A stretch of DNA of 58,526 bases from an uncultured bacterium (GTDB taxonomy: Bacteria; Atribacterota; Atribacteria; Atribacterales; Caldatribacteriaceae): contig CALAIW010000015.1 of the NCBI GenBank assembly GCA_937922705.1, positions 1 through 58,526 of the forward strand. The letters run 5' to 3'. This document shows positions 16,359 through 25,504 of this stretch, one piece after another. The position numbers and the translations under genes are program-made. The first letter of the stretch is position 1. Each line of letters opens with the position of its first letter. Under the pieces are notes generated by a model that saw nothing but the letters and a program-made list of their open reading frames with translations, had not been told where the DNA came from and did no database searches.

Positions 16359-17313
16359 TTTCCCGTTTCTTAAGCCTTTCAAGAACGACATTGGCTTCCT
16401 CCAGGGGATACACTTCGGTGGATACTGTAAAGTGGTACTGCTTTGCCATGGCAAGAAGCTCTCGAACATCGTTCCGGGTGCTGTTGGCAATACTCTGAAC
16501 GCTTCGCTCTTTGTAAATGAGCTCATAAGGAATTTCTGGGATTGGTGTAGCGTAAATCCCACAGGCCACAACTTTCCCACCCGGAGCAAGATGCTCAAGA
16601 GCCTTGCGAATTAAGTACCCCGAAGGAGCAAAGACCAGTGCTGCTTGAAAGGTTGCAGGAGGTGTATCTTCAGCATCGCCTACAAAAGAGGCACCAAGCT
16701 CCCAGGCGAGGAGTTTGTGGTGTGGGCTTCGGGTAAAGACAAAGACCTCATGTCCTTCGTAACGTGCCATCTGAAGGACAAGATGTGCCGAAGACCCAAA
16801 ACCAAAAAGGGCAAGAACGTCCCCCTTTTCAAGCCCCGCTGCCCGGTACGCTCGATACCCAATAACTCCCCCACAAAGAAGTGGCGCAAGCTCGGTCACT
16901 TTGTAATCCTGGGGGAGAGGGTAAACACTATCCCTGTGGGCAAGAAAGTACTCTGCGTAACCTCCATCCACATCGTATCCCGTGAAGCGAGCGTTCTCAC
17001 AGAGGTTTTCCCTTCCCCGGCGACAGAACACACACTCTCCACAGACGGAGAAAAGCCAGGGTGTTCCTACAAGGTCCCCAGAAGCGATGCCTGATACATT
17101 CTTCCCCACGGTGACCACTTTTCCTACAATCTGGTGCCCCAGAATAAGGGGAAGACGACGTGCTGGAAGCTCCCCTTCAAAAATGTGGAGGTCGGTGTGG
17201 CACACCCCACAAGCCTGGACCTCCACAAGAACCTCCTCATCTTTCGGTTCAGGAATAGGAAGATTACGAAGAACAAGAGGAGAGCCCTGCTTTTCAAGAA
17301 CCATGGCCTTCAT
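16330..17313 (-). CDS. Zinc-dependent alcohol dehydrogenase (MDR family)
   Basis: About 327 residues. The catalytic zinc site is seen in CGVCHTDLH and LGHQIVG, and the structural zinc site as four cysteines in CGECVFCRRGRENLC. The NAD(P) fold shows LFGFGSSAHLVLQ. It resembles the AdhA/propanol-preferring subgroup. Substrate not determinable. I chose ATG 17313, which has GGAGGAG seven bases upstream and overlaps the epimerase end by 20 bases. At the 3' end it overlaps the convergent CblS-like gene by 29 bases. Confidence 0.87.
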   Translation of the reverse strand: MKAMVLEKQGSPLVLRNLPIPEPKDEEVLVEVQACGVCHTDLHIFEGELPARRLPLILGHQIVGKVVTVGKNVSGIASGDLVGTPWLFSVCGECVFCRRGRENLCENARFTGYDVDGGYAEYFLAHRDSVYPLPQDYKVTELAPLLCGGVIGYRAYRAAGLEKGDVLALFGFGSSAHLVLQMARYEGHEVFVFTRSPHHKLLAWELGASFVGDAEDTPPATFQAALVFAPSGYLIRKALEHLAPGGKVVACGIYATPIPEIPYELIYKERSVQSIANSTRNDVRELLAMAKQYHFTVSTEVYPLEEANVVLERLKKREIRASAVLVP

Positions 17314-18235
17314 GGTGCATCTCCTCCGCAAACCACAAAAAGGTTTTCAAAAGCCCTTCTTCAAGAGAAACCCAGGGCTCCCAGGAAAGGACTTTCCTTG
17401 CCTTTTCTATTGAAAGAGCTATTCGGGAAATCTCTCCCTTTCGCTCCTCAGCAAAAACAACCTCTATTTTCCTCCCTGCAGCGCACTCCAAAAGGGCAAG
17501 GAGTTCAAGAACACTTGTCTCCCTCCCCGTTCCAATATTGTACGCCCCAGAAGGAGCGGAAAGAGCAAGGAGATTCGCCCGCGCTACATCCTCAACAAAA
17601 ACGTAATCCCGGGTTTGCCTTCCATCACCAAAGACAATACAAGGTTCACCCCTGAGGATTCTCTGGGAAAAGATCGCTATAACTCCTGCTTCCCCTTTGG
17701 GATCCTGGCGGGGACCATAGACATTCCCGTAACGGAGCGCCACATACGGTATCCCCCAGATAGCTTCATAGTAACGGAGATAACACTCCACAGCATGCTT
17801 TGCCACACCATAGGGGGAAAGGGGCATGGGCGTATACTCCTCTGGAACGGGAAGGTATTCCACCTCCCCGTAGAGCGCCCCACCAGTGGAAGCAAAGATG
17901 ATTTTTTGCACACCAAACTCTTTTGAGAGCTCAAGAACGTTAAGCGTCCCAAGGATATTCACTGAGGCATCAAAAAGAGGGTCATCGACTGAAAAGCGAA
18001 GGTTCACCTGTGCTGCATGATGGTTCACAAACTGGGGGCGCTCCCTGGCAAAAACTGCACTCAAGGCCTCCCTGTTGCGAATATCCACCTCATAGAAGCG
18101 GGCTCGAGGATTGAGGTTTTTCTTGCTTCCCGTTACGAGATTATCCACCACGACCACGGAAAACCCAGCCTCAAGGTAGGCATCAACAACGTGTGACCCA
18201 ATGAATCCTGCACCGCCCGTAACAAGGATCGTCAC
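17294..18235 (-). CDS. NAD-dependent sugar-nucleotide epimerase/dehydratase (GalE-like)
   Basis: 313 residues of extended-SDR type: Rossmann motif TGGAGFIGSHV at the N-terminus, a DIRNRE acidic loop, HHAAQ, and the catalytic SPYGVAKHAVE (Tyr-x3-Lys). ALRYGNVYGPRQDP and FGDGRQTRDYVFVEDVA are typical of UDP-glucose 4-epimerase relatives. Start GTG 18235 follows AAAGGGGGAAAATAGA and puts the Rossmann strand at residue 1. Likely supplies UDP-sugars for envelope glycans; the exact sugar is unknown. Confidence 0.85.
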   Translation of the reverse strand: MTILVTGGAGFIGSHVVDAYLEAGFSVVVVDNLVTGSKKNLNPRARFYEVDIRNREALSAVFARERPQFVNHHAAQVNLRFSVDDPLFDASVNILGTLNVLELSKEFGVQKIIFASTGGALYGEVEYLPVPEEYTPMPLSPYGVAKHAVECYLRYYEAIWGIPYVALRYGNVYGPRQDPKGEAGVIAIFSQRILRGEPCIVFGDGRQTRDYVFVEDVARANLLALSAPSGAYNIGTGRETSVLELLALLECAAGRKIEVVFAEERKGEISRIALSIEKARKVLSWEPWVSLEEGLLKTFLWFAEEMHHEGHGS

Positions 18236-18345
18236 TCTATTTTCCCCCTTTACAAAACCAGGTTTCCTCCGTGTCTCCTTAAGCAAAGTTTACAGGAATA
18301 CTGAGCCCAGGGACAAGGCATGTATAACCCCCTCCTTGACGCCCC

Positions 18346-18354
18346 TGGTATAAT
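18346..18354 (+). promoter_or_regulatory. Extended -10 promoter of the HAD gene
   Basis: TGGTATAAT (TGn plus perfect -10) ends 32 bases before the HAD start. The -35 region is poor, as expected for an extended -10 promoter. The same TGGTATAAT followed by a GA-rich start region occurs at 41747. Confidence 0.6.
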
Positions 18355-18386
18355 GAAGGGAAACCCACAACGCGGAGTGTGAGACT

Positions 18387-19055
18387 ATGATTGAAGCAGT
18401 GATTTTCGATATCGATGGAACCATAACCGATACTAATCCCCTCTTCCTTGAGGCTATTCGCAGGGCTTACCGGGAGTTTACCGGAGATGATAAACCTCAA
18501 GAATGTTTCATTTTTACTCTGGGTATTCCAAGCCCCGAAACGGTACGGAAACTCGGCATTCCAGAGGAAAAAGCCCAGGCCTTTGTTGCCCGTTGGCAGG
18601 AACTCATTAAACTCGGAATGCCAAAAGTACATCTTTTCCCAGGAATACAAGAAGTACTTGAGGCCCTCTACGAAGCCGGGATTCCTATGGCCATCGTTAC
18701 CGCAAAAGTCCGAAGCGAAATGAGTTACCAGTTTGACCGCTTTGGGCTCCACCACCTTTTCAAGGTCATCATTTGTGCTGAGGATGCACCGCGTCCCAAG
18801 CCTTACCCAGATCCCCTTCTTGTAGCCTGTGAAAAGCTTGGGGTTTCTCCGAAAGAAGCGCTTTTTGTAGGAGATAGCGTCTACGACATTACAGCTGCGC
18901 GCCTTGCAGGGGTGCCTTTTGCCCTGGCGAGCTGGGGAGCCCTTGAAAAAGACCGCGTTTTAGCTATGCGTCCCGACTTTGTTCTTTCCTCTCCCCAGGA
19001 CCTTTTGAAAATCCTTCGCACGAGTCTTGAGAAAGTGACACAAGTATCTCCTTGA
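18387..19055 (+). CDS. HAD-superfamily phosphatase (phosphoglycolate phosphatase/beta-phosphoglucomutase type)
   Basis: 222 residues. All HAD motifs are visible: FDIDGTITDTN (nucleophile Asp 8 and Asp 10), TAK for motif II, PRPKPYPDP with the motif III Lys, and GDSVYD for motif IV. The helical cap follows motif I. The natural substrate is unknown. Its last 92 bases overlap the end of the convergent DUF72 gene, an unusually long tail-to-tail overlap. Confidence 0.87.
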   Translation: MIEAVIFDIDGTITDTNPLFLEAIRRAYREFTGDDKPQECFIFTLGIPSPETVRKLGIPEEKAQAFVARWQELIKLGMPKVHLFPGIQEVLEALYEAGIPMAIVTAKVRSEMSYQFDRFGLHHLFKVIICAEDAPRPKPYPDPLLVACEKLGVSPKEALFVGDSVYDITAARLAGVPFALASWGALEKDRVLAMRPDFVLSSPQDLLKILRTSLEKVTQVSP

Positions 19056-19743
19056 AGCGCTTTGCATCTTCAAACATGGGGACGTTGTTGAAAAGGCAAA
19101 AGACTTCCCTGTCATACCCCATAAGCTTTTTCTTCAGTAACAGAAGATCCTCGTCCGTATACTGGTAGCGATACGAGCCCTTTCCATGGAGACGAAAATA
19201 GCACATTTCTCCCCACAGGGGATCGGCATAAAACGGGTCAACCACATGGACAAGGTCAAGATCCCGGCAAATAGCTCCAATCTCTTCGGCCTTCCATGGT
19301 CCTCGAGGTTCCCAGGCAAGGAAGTACTCTCCTCGGGGAAACCGCTCAAAAAAGGAGACGAGATTCTCAACGTGCTCGTCACTTGGGGTAAAGGAGGGGG
19401 GACACTGGAAGAGAAGGACCCGCGCTTGAAGAGCCTCCGCCATGGCAAGGGTGTGGCGGGCACAAGCTTCGACTTCTTCGGTCTTTTGGAAAAATCCAAG
19501 GTTTTCAGGACGAAAAGATTGGGGAAGTCTCGTTCTCCGATAGGTGGGGGAAGTGGCGGGATGAGTGATACCCTGAAAAGCCTTGAGGGTAAAAAGGAAA
19601 TGTTCTGGAGCTTCTCTCCGAAGGCGCAGCAGAGTTTCAAGAGGAACGAGATTGTAAAACGTCTGCTGCACTTCGACAACATCAAACAGCGCAAAGATTG
19701 CGGAACGTTTCTTAGGAAAGCCACAGGTCCCAATATGAATCAT
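18964..19743 (-). CDS. DUF72 (YecE-like) family protein
   Basis: 259 residues with the DUF72 signatures: IHIGTCGFPKK at the start, EVQQTFYNL, FTLKAFQGITHP, LLFQCPPSF, WEPRGPW, and YFRLHGKGSYRYQYTDEDL. The family has a TIM-barrel-like fold and no firmly established reaction. It starts four bases inside the previous gene's stop (overlap), so it is co-transcribed with the SPOR/glycosidase gene and possibly the his genes. Confidence 0.88.
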   Translation of the reverse strand: MIHIGTCGFPKKRSAIFALFDVVEVQQTFYNLVPLETLLRLRREAPEHFLFTLKAFQGITHPATSPTYRRTRLPQSFRPENLGFFQKTEEVEACARHTLAMAEALQARVLLFQCPPSFTPSDEHVENLVSFFERFPRGEYFLAWEPRGPWKAEEIGAICRDLDLVHVVDPFYADPLWGEMCYFRLHGKGSYRYQYTDEDLLLLKKKLMGYDREVFCLFNNVPMFEDAKRFKEILVSLSQDSCEGFSKGPGERKEQSRDA

Positions 19744-21506
19744 TTCGGGCAGAGAAGAATAGCCGAGGACACCTTTCGTTCCCCAGTAAAATCAGAAGGA
19801 AGGTTCAAAACTTTCCCCTCAAGGTAGAATGTTGCCGAGCCACCTCCATCAAGATTCAGAGCAGAACGAACTTGGTACGTCTTGAGTTCGGCTACGAGTT
19901 CTTCAATGGTCATACCTACACTATGTCCCGGGCGTCTCCCGTCAACGACAAGGAAAAGAATGCGTCCGTCTTCAAGATTGGCTACCGCCGTTCGAGGGTG
20001 CCTTTTAGCCACAATATCAGGGTTAAAATCGCCAAAGGGCCCAGGTTGCCCTTCAAAGAAAAGAAGGGGTCCCCCACTCACCGCGTAACGCACCCGTTGC
20101 CACTCAGCAATTTGTTTTTCCGGAGCATATAGGGCCATTCGAACGCGGACACGGTCTCCTGGAACGAAAGTGCTCCGCAGAACTTCCGCACCCTTGCCCC
20201 GCCCAAGGAGGATAAAACCATCTCGAGGAATTGGTGTCCCACCCTGACTTTCAAGTACAACCTCCTCCACTACGCCACGCCGGACAACCACCTCGACGCC
20301 ACTTTGTTTGGGTGTTCGATCACCAAAGAAAAAGTCGTAGAAGGTGACTTCATTACCGTTATTGAGACGATTAATGCCCTTGATTTCCACTTCACCCCGC
20401 GAACTCATTGCCTTGCAAGAGAGGCGAGTTGCGCCAACGACAAGGTGGTTCTCATCGGTAAATCCAGCGGTATACCAACCCTCTTGAGGTTCAGAGAGAA
20501 TGCGCCCATCGATCATAAGGAGTCCTATGGGGTCACCATTTTCAACAAAAAAACTCGCGTTCATGGCAAAGAGAGCATTTTTTCTTCGGGCTATCTCACT
20601 TGTTCTTTCCCGATCCATAACCTGGTCTTTGGCCAAGGCAACCTCAAGACGAAACGGAGCACCAACCGGATCAAAGAGTAACCCAATGGTGAAAAAGGGA
20701 CCAGGAGGTAACCCCTGTAAGGTCGCTCCTCTGGTGCCCTCAAAAGCCACAGGGTACGAAGGAAAACCCTGTTTCTCAAGACGAGAACGCACACTCTCAA
20801 GGTCCCTCTTCGCATATGGTCCAACCCGGACCTTGAAAAGGCTCCCTTCCTCATAGAGGCGAACCTGGTACCCAAGTTCCTTGAGCCATCCTGCAACCCG
20901 TTCTGCCCGCTCCCGTTCTTGATACGCTCCAACCTGGAGGAAGAAAGTGTCCTGTGGAGTGCTTGAGGGTTGAGGAATAACCTGTGCCTCCGGTGGTGAA
21001 AATCCCCACTTCTTTACAACAAACTCGAGATTGGGGTGAATACTTTTGCGCCGCTCAAAGCGAATGTCTCCCTTTGCGTACTTTTTCAAGGTCTCCTTGA
21101 TGATAATGAACTCTTGAGTACTCAAGGACTTTTTTGGGAAGACGTTACCAGAAACATCGCCCCGGATGAGGGGGGGGTCTAAAGAAGCAGCAAGGATGAA
21201 AAAGCGCTTTTCCCTATCACCAAGGCTTTCCAGGTCCCGGAAGGGAACATTCTGCGTATCCACAAAAGAAAGGAGATCATCATAGGAGAGAGACTTGATG
21301 ATTGCCTCTACTGCTTCCAAACGGAGCACCGGATCAGTGTGTTTTTTTCCAGGAGGAAGAGATGGGGACACACCCAAGATATTTTTGAGAGATTGCAGGA
21401 AATCGCCCCATCTGACCGGGACCGGCTGGGTAAAACCTTCGAGAGAGAAAACCAAAACAGAGCACAAAACAAGAATCCAGAAAAAACATACACGCACCTG
21501 TCGCAA
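19740..21506 (-). CDS. Exported SPOR-domain phosphodiester glycosidase (NAGPA/DUF2233)
   Basis: About 588 residues. A signal peptide (CFFWILVLCSVLVFSLEG) is followed by a helical region, then a SPOR domain (about 185-265: FFLQVGAYQERERAERVAGWL, FKVRVGPYAKR) that binds denuded peptidoglycan, and a C-terminal phosphodiester glycosidase domain (about 325-585) with FAMNASFF, AVSGGPLLF, RHPRTAVAN and NLDGGGSATFYL. The likely role is removing phosphodiester-linked sugars from envelope polymers or processing exopolysaccharide at the division site (inference). I prefer TTG 21506, with AAGGAG upstream; ATG 21539 would add 11 residues before the signal peptide. Confidence 0.85.
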   Translation of the reverse strand: MRQVRVCFFWILVLCSVLVFSLEGFTQPVPVRWGDFLQSLKNILGVSPSLPPGKKHTDPVLRLEAVEAIIKSLSYDDLLSFVDTQNVPFRDLESLGDREKRFFILAASLDPPLIRGDVSGNVFPKKSLSTQEFIIIKETLKKYAKGDIRFERRKSIHPNLEFVVKKWGFSPPEAQVIPQPSSTPQDTFFLQVGAYQERERAERVAGWLKELGYQVRLYEEGSLFKVRVGPYAKRDLESVRSRLEKQGFPSYPVAFEGTRGATLQGLPPGPFFTIGLLFDPVGAPFRLEVALAKDQVMDRERTSEIARRKNALFAMNASFFVENGDPIGLLMIDGRILSEPQEGWYTAGFTDENHLVVGATRLSCKAMSSRGEVEIKGINRLNNGNEVTFYDFFFGDRTPKQSGVEVVVRRGVVEEVVLESQGGTPIPRDGFILLGRGKGAEVLRSTFVPGDRVRVRMALYAPEKQIAEWQRVRYAVSGGPLLFFEGQPGPFGDFNPDIVAKRHPRTAVANLEDGRILFLVVDGRRPGHSVGMTIEELVAELKTYQVRSALNLDGGGSATFYLEGKVLNLPSDFTGERKVSSAILLCPK

Positions 21507-21516
21507 GATCGCTCCT

Positions 21517-22173
21517 TCACCTCCTGGGGCCTTTTGCATGACGCCCCTTCAGCTCCTCCATAACCTCCCCGAAAGTAAGACCTTCGTGCTTAAGAAGTAC
21601 AAGAAGGTGGTACAAGAGATCGGCGACTTCACACCTAAGGTGGTCCTGGCGGGTAGTCTTGTCCTCAAAGGCAGCAAGGAGGACTTCAGTCGTTTCTTCA
21701 GCAACCTTACGAAGAATTTTTTCCTTTCCTTCCGCAAGGAGCTTTGCAGTGTATGAGGAAGGAGAAGGATTTTGGGCTCTTTCTTCGATAACCCTAAAGA
21801 GTTCCCCAAGGAAGGCAAAGAGAGGATACGGAGGGTACGCATCTTCCGGATCTGTAACCGCACCGTCTTTGAGCTCCCGGTGGAAACAAGAGAAAAACCC
21901 GGTGTGGCAGGCAACCCCTTCCTGCTTCACCTGGATGAGCAAGCAGTCACTATCACAATCAAGGTATATTCCCTGCACACGTTGCACGTGACCGCTTGTT
22001 TCCCCCTTGTTCCAGAGCATTTTTCTGCTTCGGCTATAGAACCAGGTAGTTCCAGTTTGAAGGGTCCTCCGCAGGGCCTCCTCATTCATATAGGCCACCA
22101 TAAGGACCCTTCCTGTCTCCACATCCTGCACGACTGCCGGAATGAGACCATTTGCATCAAAACGGAGCTCCAT
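21517..22173 (-). CDS. hisIE: Bifunctional HisIE: phosphoribosyl-AMP cyclohydrolase/phosphoribosyl-ATP pyrophosphatase
   Basis: 218 residues carrying two steps of histidine synthesis. HisI (about 1-115) has [30 protein letters not shown], the metal-binding [11 protein letters not shown] and CHTGFFSCF. HisE (about 120-215) has the helical NTP-pyrophosphohydrolase pattern [21 protein letters not shown] and [10 protein letters not shown]. Start ATG follows GGAGGATTAA and abuts the hisF stop. In this organism it is the last his gene of the cluster. Confidence 0.95.
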   Translation of the reverse strand: MELRFDANGLIPAVVQDVETGRVLMVAYMNEEALRRTLQTGTTWFYSRSRKMLWNKGETSGHVQRVQGIYLDCDSDCLLIQVKQEGVACHTGFFSCFHRELKDGAVTDPEDAYPPYPLFAFLGELFRVIEERAQNPSPSSYTAKLLAEGKEKILRKVAEETTEVLLAAFEDKTTRQDHLRCEVADLLYHLLVLLKHEGLTFGEVMEELKGRHAKGPRR

Positions 22174-22953
22174 TTAATCCTCCAACCGTACCGGGATACC
22201 ACGCTTGCGCAAAAATGCTTTGGCTTCCGGAATGGTATAGTGACGGTAGTGGAAAATAGAAGCCACAAGAGCGGCATCCGCTTTACCTTCCTGAAGCACC
22301 GCAGCAAGATGCTCAAGTTTTCCTGCTCCACCAGAAGCAATAACAGGAATCTTAACTTTCTCGGCAACCTTTCGCGTAAGGCTTATGTCATAACCCGACT
22401 GGGTTCCATCGGTATCCATGCTGGTGAGAAGGATCTCTCCAGCCCCCAGGCGTTCTACTTGCTGTGCCCAGGCGATGGCATCCTTCCCAGTAGGTGTTCG
22501 TCCTCCATTAATAAAAACTTCCCAGTAGCTTCGAGAGGTAATCCGGTCCCAGGTCCTCTTGACATCAATAGCCACAACCACACATTGACTCCCAAAACGC
22601 TCAGCAAGTTCAGTGATGAGGTTAGGATTGAGCACTGCCTGGGTGTTAATGGAGACCTTGTCTGCTCCTGCCTTAAGGAGCTTGCTGACGTGCTCGACAC
22701 TCCCAATACCTCCACCCACCGTGAAAGGAATCGTCAGGACCTCAGCGACCTTTTCCGCTACGTGGATCATAATCTCCCGCTGCTCGTACGATGCAGTGAT
22801 ATCGAGAAAAACAAGTTCATCCGCACCCTCTTCTTCGTAACGCTTGGCAAGCTCCACAGGGTCTCCGACATCCCGTAAGTCCTCAAAGTGAACCCCCTTA
22901 ACAACACGACCTTCTCTCACATCAAGGCATGGAATAATACGTTTGGCTAACAT
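22174..22953 (-). CDS. hisF: Imidazole glycerol phosphate synthase cyclase subunit HisF
   Basis: 259 residues, (beta/alpha)8 barrel. Conserved residues are seen in [18 protein letters not shown] (catalytic Asp 11), [26 protein letters not shown] (second Asp), [14 protein letters not shown] and [10 protein letters not shown]. It forms IGP and AICAR from PRFAR using ammonia delivered by HisH, encoded two genes upstream. It overlaps hisA by 7 bases. Confidence 0.97.
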   Translation of the reverse strand: MLAKRIIPCLDVREGRVVKGVHFEDLRDVGDPVELAKRYEEEGADELVFLDITASYEQREIMIHVAEKVAEVLTIPFTVGGGIGSVEHVSKLLKAGADKVSINTQAVLNPNLITELAERFGSQCVVVAIDVKRTWDRITSRSYWEVFINGGRTPTGKDAIAWAQQVERLGAGEILLTSMDTDGTQSGYDISLTRKVAEKVKIPVIASGGAGKLEHLAAVLQEGKADAALVASIFHYRHYTIPEAKAFLRKRGIPVRLED

Positions 22954-23675
22954 TCCGAACCTCCCATTTTCTCAAGAATCTCACGAAAGTTCAAACTCCC
23001 CGTGTAGAGTGCCTTTCCAAGAATAACTCCAAGGACTCCCGGAATACTCCGAAGGTTCCAGATATCCCTCTCGTCCCGCACACCTCCAGCAACAATTACT
23101 GAAACACCACTCGCCTCAACGAAACGCCGTACAACCTCACAATCAACTCCTTCAAGTGTCCCATCTCGAGAAACATCGGTAAAGATAAAGTGAAGAACCC
23201 CCTTTTCTCTAAGACGCCTGGCAAAACCGGTAGCTTCAATAGGAGTTTGCTCAAGCCAACCAGAAACAGCAAGATACCCATCCCGAACATCAAGGCTTAC
23301 CGCAAGGGAATCTCTCCCTAAGGCAAGCATCTTCTCAAAAGTCTTAGGGTCCTTAACTGCCACACTTCCCACTACAATGCGAGAAACTCCAAGGTCCAGA
23401 TATCGACAAAGCGTTTCCACCGTTCGTATCCCCCCGCCCACTTCCACAGGAATACGTACACCCTTTACTATTTTTGCAACACTTGGAAAGTTTCTAGGCT
23501 CTCCCAATTGAGCTCCCTCAAGGTCCACCACATGGAGCATTGGTGCTCCTTCTTCTTCAAAACGCTTTGCCACTGCAAGGGGGTCGGTGTGGTAGACCTC
23601 AAGACGATGGTAGTTGCCTTTTGTAAGGCGTACCACCCGTCCTGCGAAGAGGTCAATGGCTGGAATAAGAAGCAT
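22947..23675 (-). CDS. hisA: ProFAR isomerase HisA
   Basis: 242 residues, barrel homologous to His[17 protein letters not shown] carries the catalytic Asp 7, GGGIRTVET the phosphate site, and [14 protein letters not shown] the second acidic residue. [12 protein letters not shown] and [11 protein letters not shown] complete the pattern. It overlaps hisH by 23 bases and hisF by 7 bases. Confidence 0.96.
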   Translation of the reverse strand: MLLIPAIDLFAGRVVRLTKGNYHRLEVYHTDPLAVAKRFEEEGAPMLHVVDLEGAQLGEPRNFPSVAKIVKGVRIPVEVGGGIRTVETLCRYLDLGVSRIVVGSVAVKDPKTFEKMLALGRDSLAVSLDVRDGYLAVSGWLEQTPIEATGFARRLREKGVLHFIFTDVSRDGTLEGVDCEVVRRFVEASGVSVIVAGGVRDERDIWNLRSIPGVLGVILGKALYTGSLNFREILEKMGGSEC

Positions 23676-24282
23676 TGCTATCGATGCTCCTCACCCAGTT
23701 TTCGAGGAACTTCATACCCCAAGTTGCACTTTTTTCCGGATGAAACTGGACTCCCCAAAGATTCCCCACATTCACCACAACCGGTATGGTCACATTGTAG
23801 TTACAGATGCCCACAATACAGGACTCATCCTCAGGGAGAGCATAGAAAGAGTGGGCGAAATAAAAGAAACGCCCCTGGGGGATATTCTCAGTGAGCGGTG
23901 TTTGTCGCTTAAAGTAAATCCGGTTCCAACCCATGTGAGGAATTTTTGTCGTTGGGGGGAGTTTCCGGACCTCCCCGGGGATAAGACAAAGACCCTTTTT
24001 CTTCGGAGCTTCCTGGCTCCTTTCAAAAAGAAGCTGGAACCCCAGACAAATACCTAGAATCGGCTTTCCGTCTTCAAACATCCGGCGGAGAAGAGGAACA
24101 AGTTGACTTTTCTCCAGGTTTTCCATCGCTTCTCCAAAAGAACCAACACCAGGAAGGATGATAGCCTCCGCAGCTTCAAGGCGAGCAGGGTCACATGTTG
24201 CTTCAGAGGTCTTTCCCAGACGTTCCAAAGCCTTCGAGACACTGCGGAGATTACCAATTCCATAATCCACAATGGCGATCAT
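23653..24282 (-). CDS. hisH: Imidazole glycerol phosphate synthase glutaminase subunit HisH
   Basis: 209 residues, class I glutamine amidotransferase. The catalytic Cys is in GICLGFQ (usual form GICLGMQ), and the His-Glu pair is in GVQFHPEKS. VDYGIGNLRSV at the N-terminus is diagnostic. It releases ammonia to HisF. I chose ATG 24282 (GGAGAGG six bases upstream); a GTG at 24288 would add two residues. Confidence 0.95.
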   Translation of the reverse strand: MIAIVDYGIGNLRSVSKALERLGKTSEATCDPARLEAAEAIILPGVGSFGEAMENLEKSQLVPLLRRMFEDGKPILGICLGFQLLFERSQEAPKKKGLCLIPGEVRKLPPTTKIPHMGWNRIYFKRQTPLTENIPQGRFFYFAHSFYALPEDESCIVGICNYNVTIPVVVNVGNLWGVQFHPEKSATWGMKFLENWVRSIDSNASYSSH

Positions 24283-24294
24283 GACCACCCTCTC

Positions 24295-24864
24295 CTACAG
24301 AATTCCTTTGGTTGAAAGAAATGCGTCATCCACAATTTGTGTCGCTTCACAGAGCGCCCGTCCAATAGCCTTAAAAAGCGCCTCAGACGCATGGTGTATA
24401 CTTTTGCCCCACCATATTTTAGCATGGAGCGTGAGACGTGCGGAAGAGGTAAAAGCTCGAAGGAACTCTTCAAGAAGTACCACTTCAAAATTCCCCACTC
24501 GCGCTTCGGGGGGAAAAGGAACATCGTACATAAGGTACGGGCGACTGCTAATATCAAGAACCGCCATGCCCAAAGCGTCATCCATGGGAACAAATGCTGC
24601 ACCGAAACGACGAAGGCCCCTTTTGTCTCCGAGGCATACGTGCAATGCCTCCCCAAGGACAATTCCCACGTCCTCGACCACATGGTGATTATCAACGCGT
24701 TTCTCATCCCCTACTGCTTGCAGGGAGAGGTCCCATCCTGCGTGGAACGCAAGAGCTTCAAGAAGATGGGGAAAAAAGGGGACATCAAGGGAAATAGCGA
24801 TACATCGCTCTCCTTCAAGCCGCAGGGACACTTCGATATCCGTTTCCTTTGTTGTCCGCCGCAA
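24295..24864 (-). CDS. hisB: Imidazoleglycerol-phosphate dehydratase HisB, start unusual
   Basis: About 189 residues from the TTG at 24864. Both manganese motifs are intact: HHVVEDVGI and IHHASEALFKA. However, family members begin with a conserved segment (RKATVERKTKETDI-like), and the frame upstream of the TTG still encodes a good match (PREATLRRTTKETDI) up to a stop at about 24889. The only strong ribosome site, AGGAGGGGG (24892-24900), faces an ATG at 24889 that is out of frame by one base. So either a CTG at 24882 is used or there is a one-base indel (real or sequencing). First gene of the his cluster. Confidence 0.85.
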   Translation of the reverse strand: MRRTTKETDIEVSLRLEGERCIAISLDVPFFPHLLEALAFHAGWDLSLQAVGDEKRVDNHHVVEDVGIVLGEALHVCLGDKRGLRRFGAAFVPMDDALGMAVLDISSRPYLMYDVPFPPEARVGNFEVVLLEEFLRAFTSSARLTLHAKIWWGKSIHHASEALFKAIGRALCEATQIVDDAFLSTKGIL

Positions 24865-25012
24865 AGTCGCTTCTCGAGGCAGATTCCATCACCCCCTCCT
24901 ATTCTACAACAAGATGCTCTCCTTTCACTGAGGGGGAGAAATTTTTAAAGGAGTCTTTCCCCCTACCCCCCTTCTGTGCTAAACTCAAAAGGGGAACAGG
25001 GGGTATCGACGC

Positions 25013-25504
25013 ATGGCCAGAAACGACATTAACTATTTTTTTGGCATCGGCAATCTTACCAAGGACCCTGAACTTCGGTACACCCCTCAGGGGACACCGG
25101 TATGCCGTTTCCGCATGGCCATGAATCGGCGGTACCAGGGGAAAAGTGGCCCGGTAGAGGAAGTAACCTACGTAACCGTTGCCGCCTGGGCAAAACTTGC
25201 AGAGCTGTGTGCCCGCTACCTCCACAAAGGAAGTCGAGTAGCTGTTGTGGGGTCATTGCGCTCAAGCTCCTGGGAGGACCGAAACGGTGGAAAACGAACC
25301 TCCTACGAGATTCGTGCTGAAAATATCCAATTCCTTAGTGCCCCGAAGGGAACACCAGATGAGGAAAGTGTTATCGATTTTTCCCCGGAGATTGATGTAG
25401 AGAATTTTGCTACCTTTGTGGATGAGGAAAGCGAAGAACCTCTGGGAGACCTTGAGGATATTCCACCGCAAGACAATGAAATTGCCGAAGATATTCCTTT
25501 TTAG
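25013..25504 (+). CDS. ssb: Single-stranded DNA-binding protein
   Basis: 163 residues. The OB fold (about 5-110) shows FFGIGNLTKDPELRYTPQGTPVCRFRMAMNR, VTYVTVAAWAKLAELCARYL and KGSRVAVVGSLRSSSWED. The acidic tail ends EIAEDIPF, the conserved SSB tip that recruits DNA-repair and replication partners. The next gene's start overlaps its tail by 29 bases. Most of the divergent intergenic region with hisB is G/C-run-rich and carries no clear promoter consensus. Confidence 0.95.
   Translation: MARNDINYFFGIGNLTKDPELRYTPQGTPVCRFRMAMNRRYQGKSGPVEEVTYVTVAAWAKLAELCARYLHKGSRVAVVGSLRSSSWEDRNGGKRTSYEIRAENIQFLSAPKGTPDEESVIDFSPEIDVENFATFVDEESEEPLGDLEDIPPQDNEIAEDIPF

Noticed and set aside
21772-22878. Plus-strand frame of 368 codons opposite hisIE and hisF
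   Set aside because: It lies entirely antisense to two certain his genes and its translation has no protein-family features.
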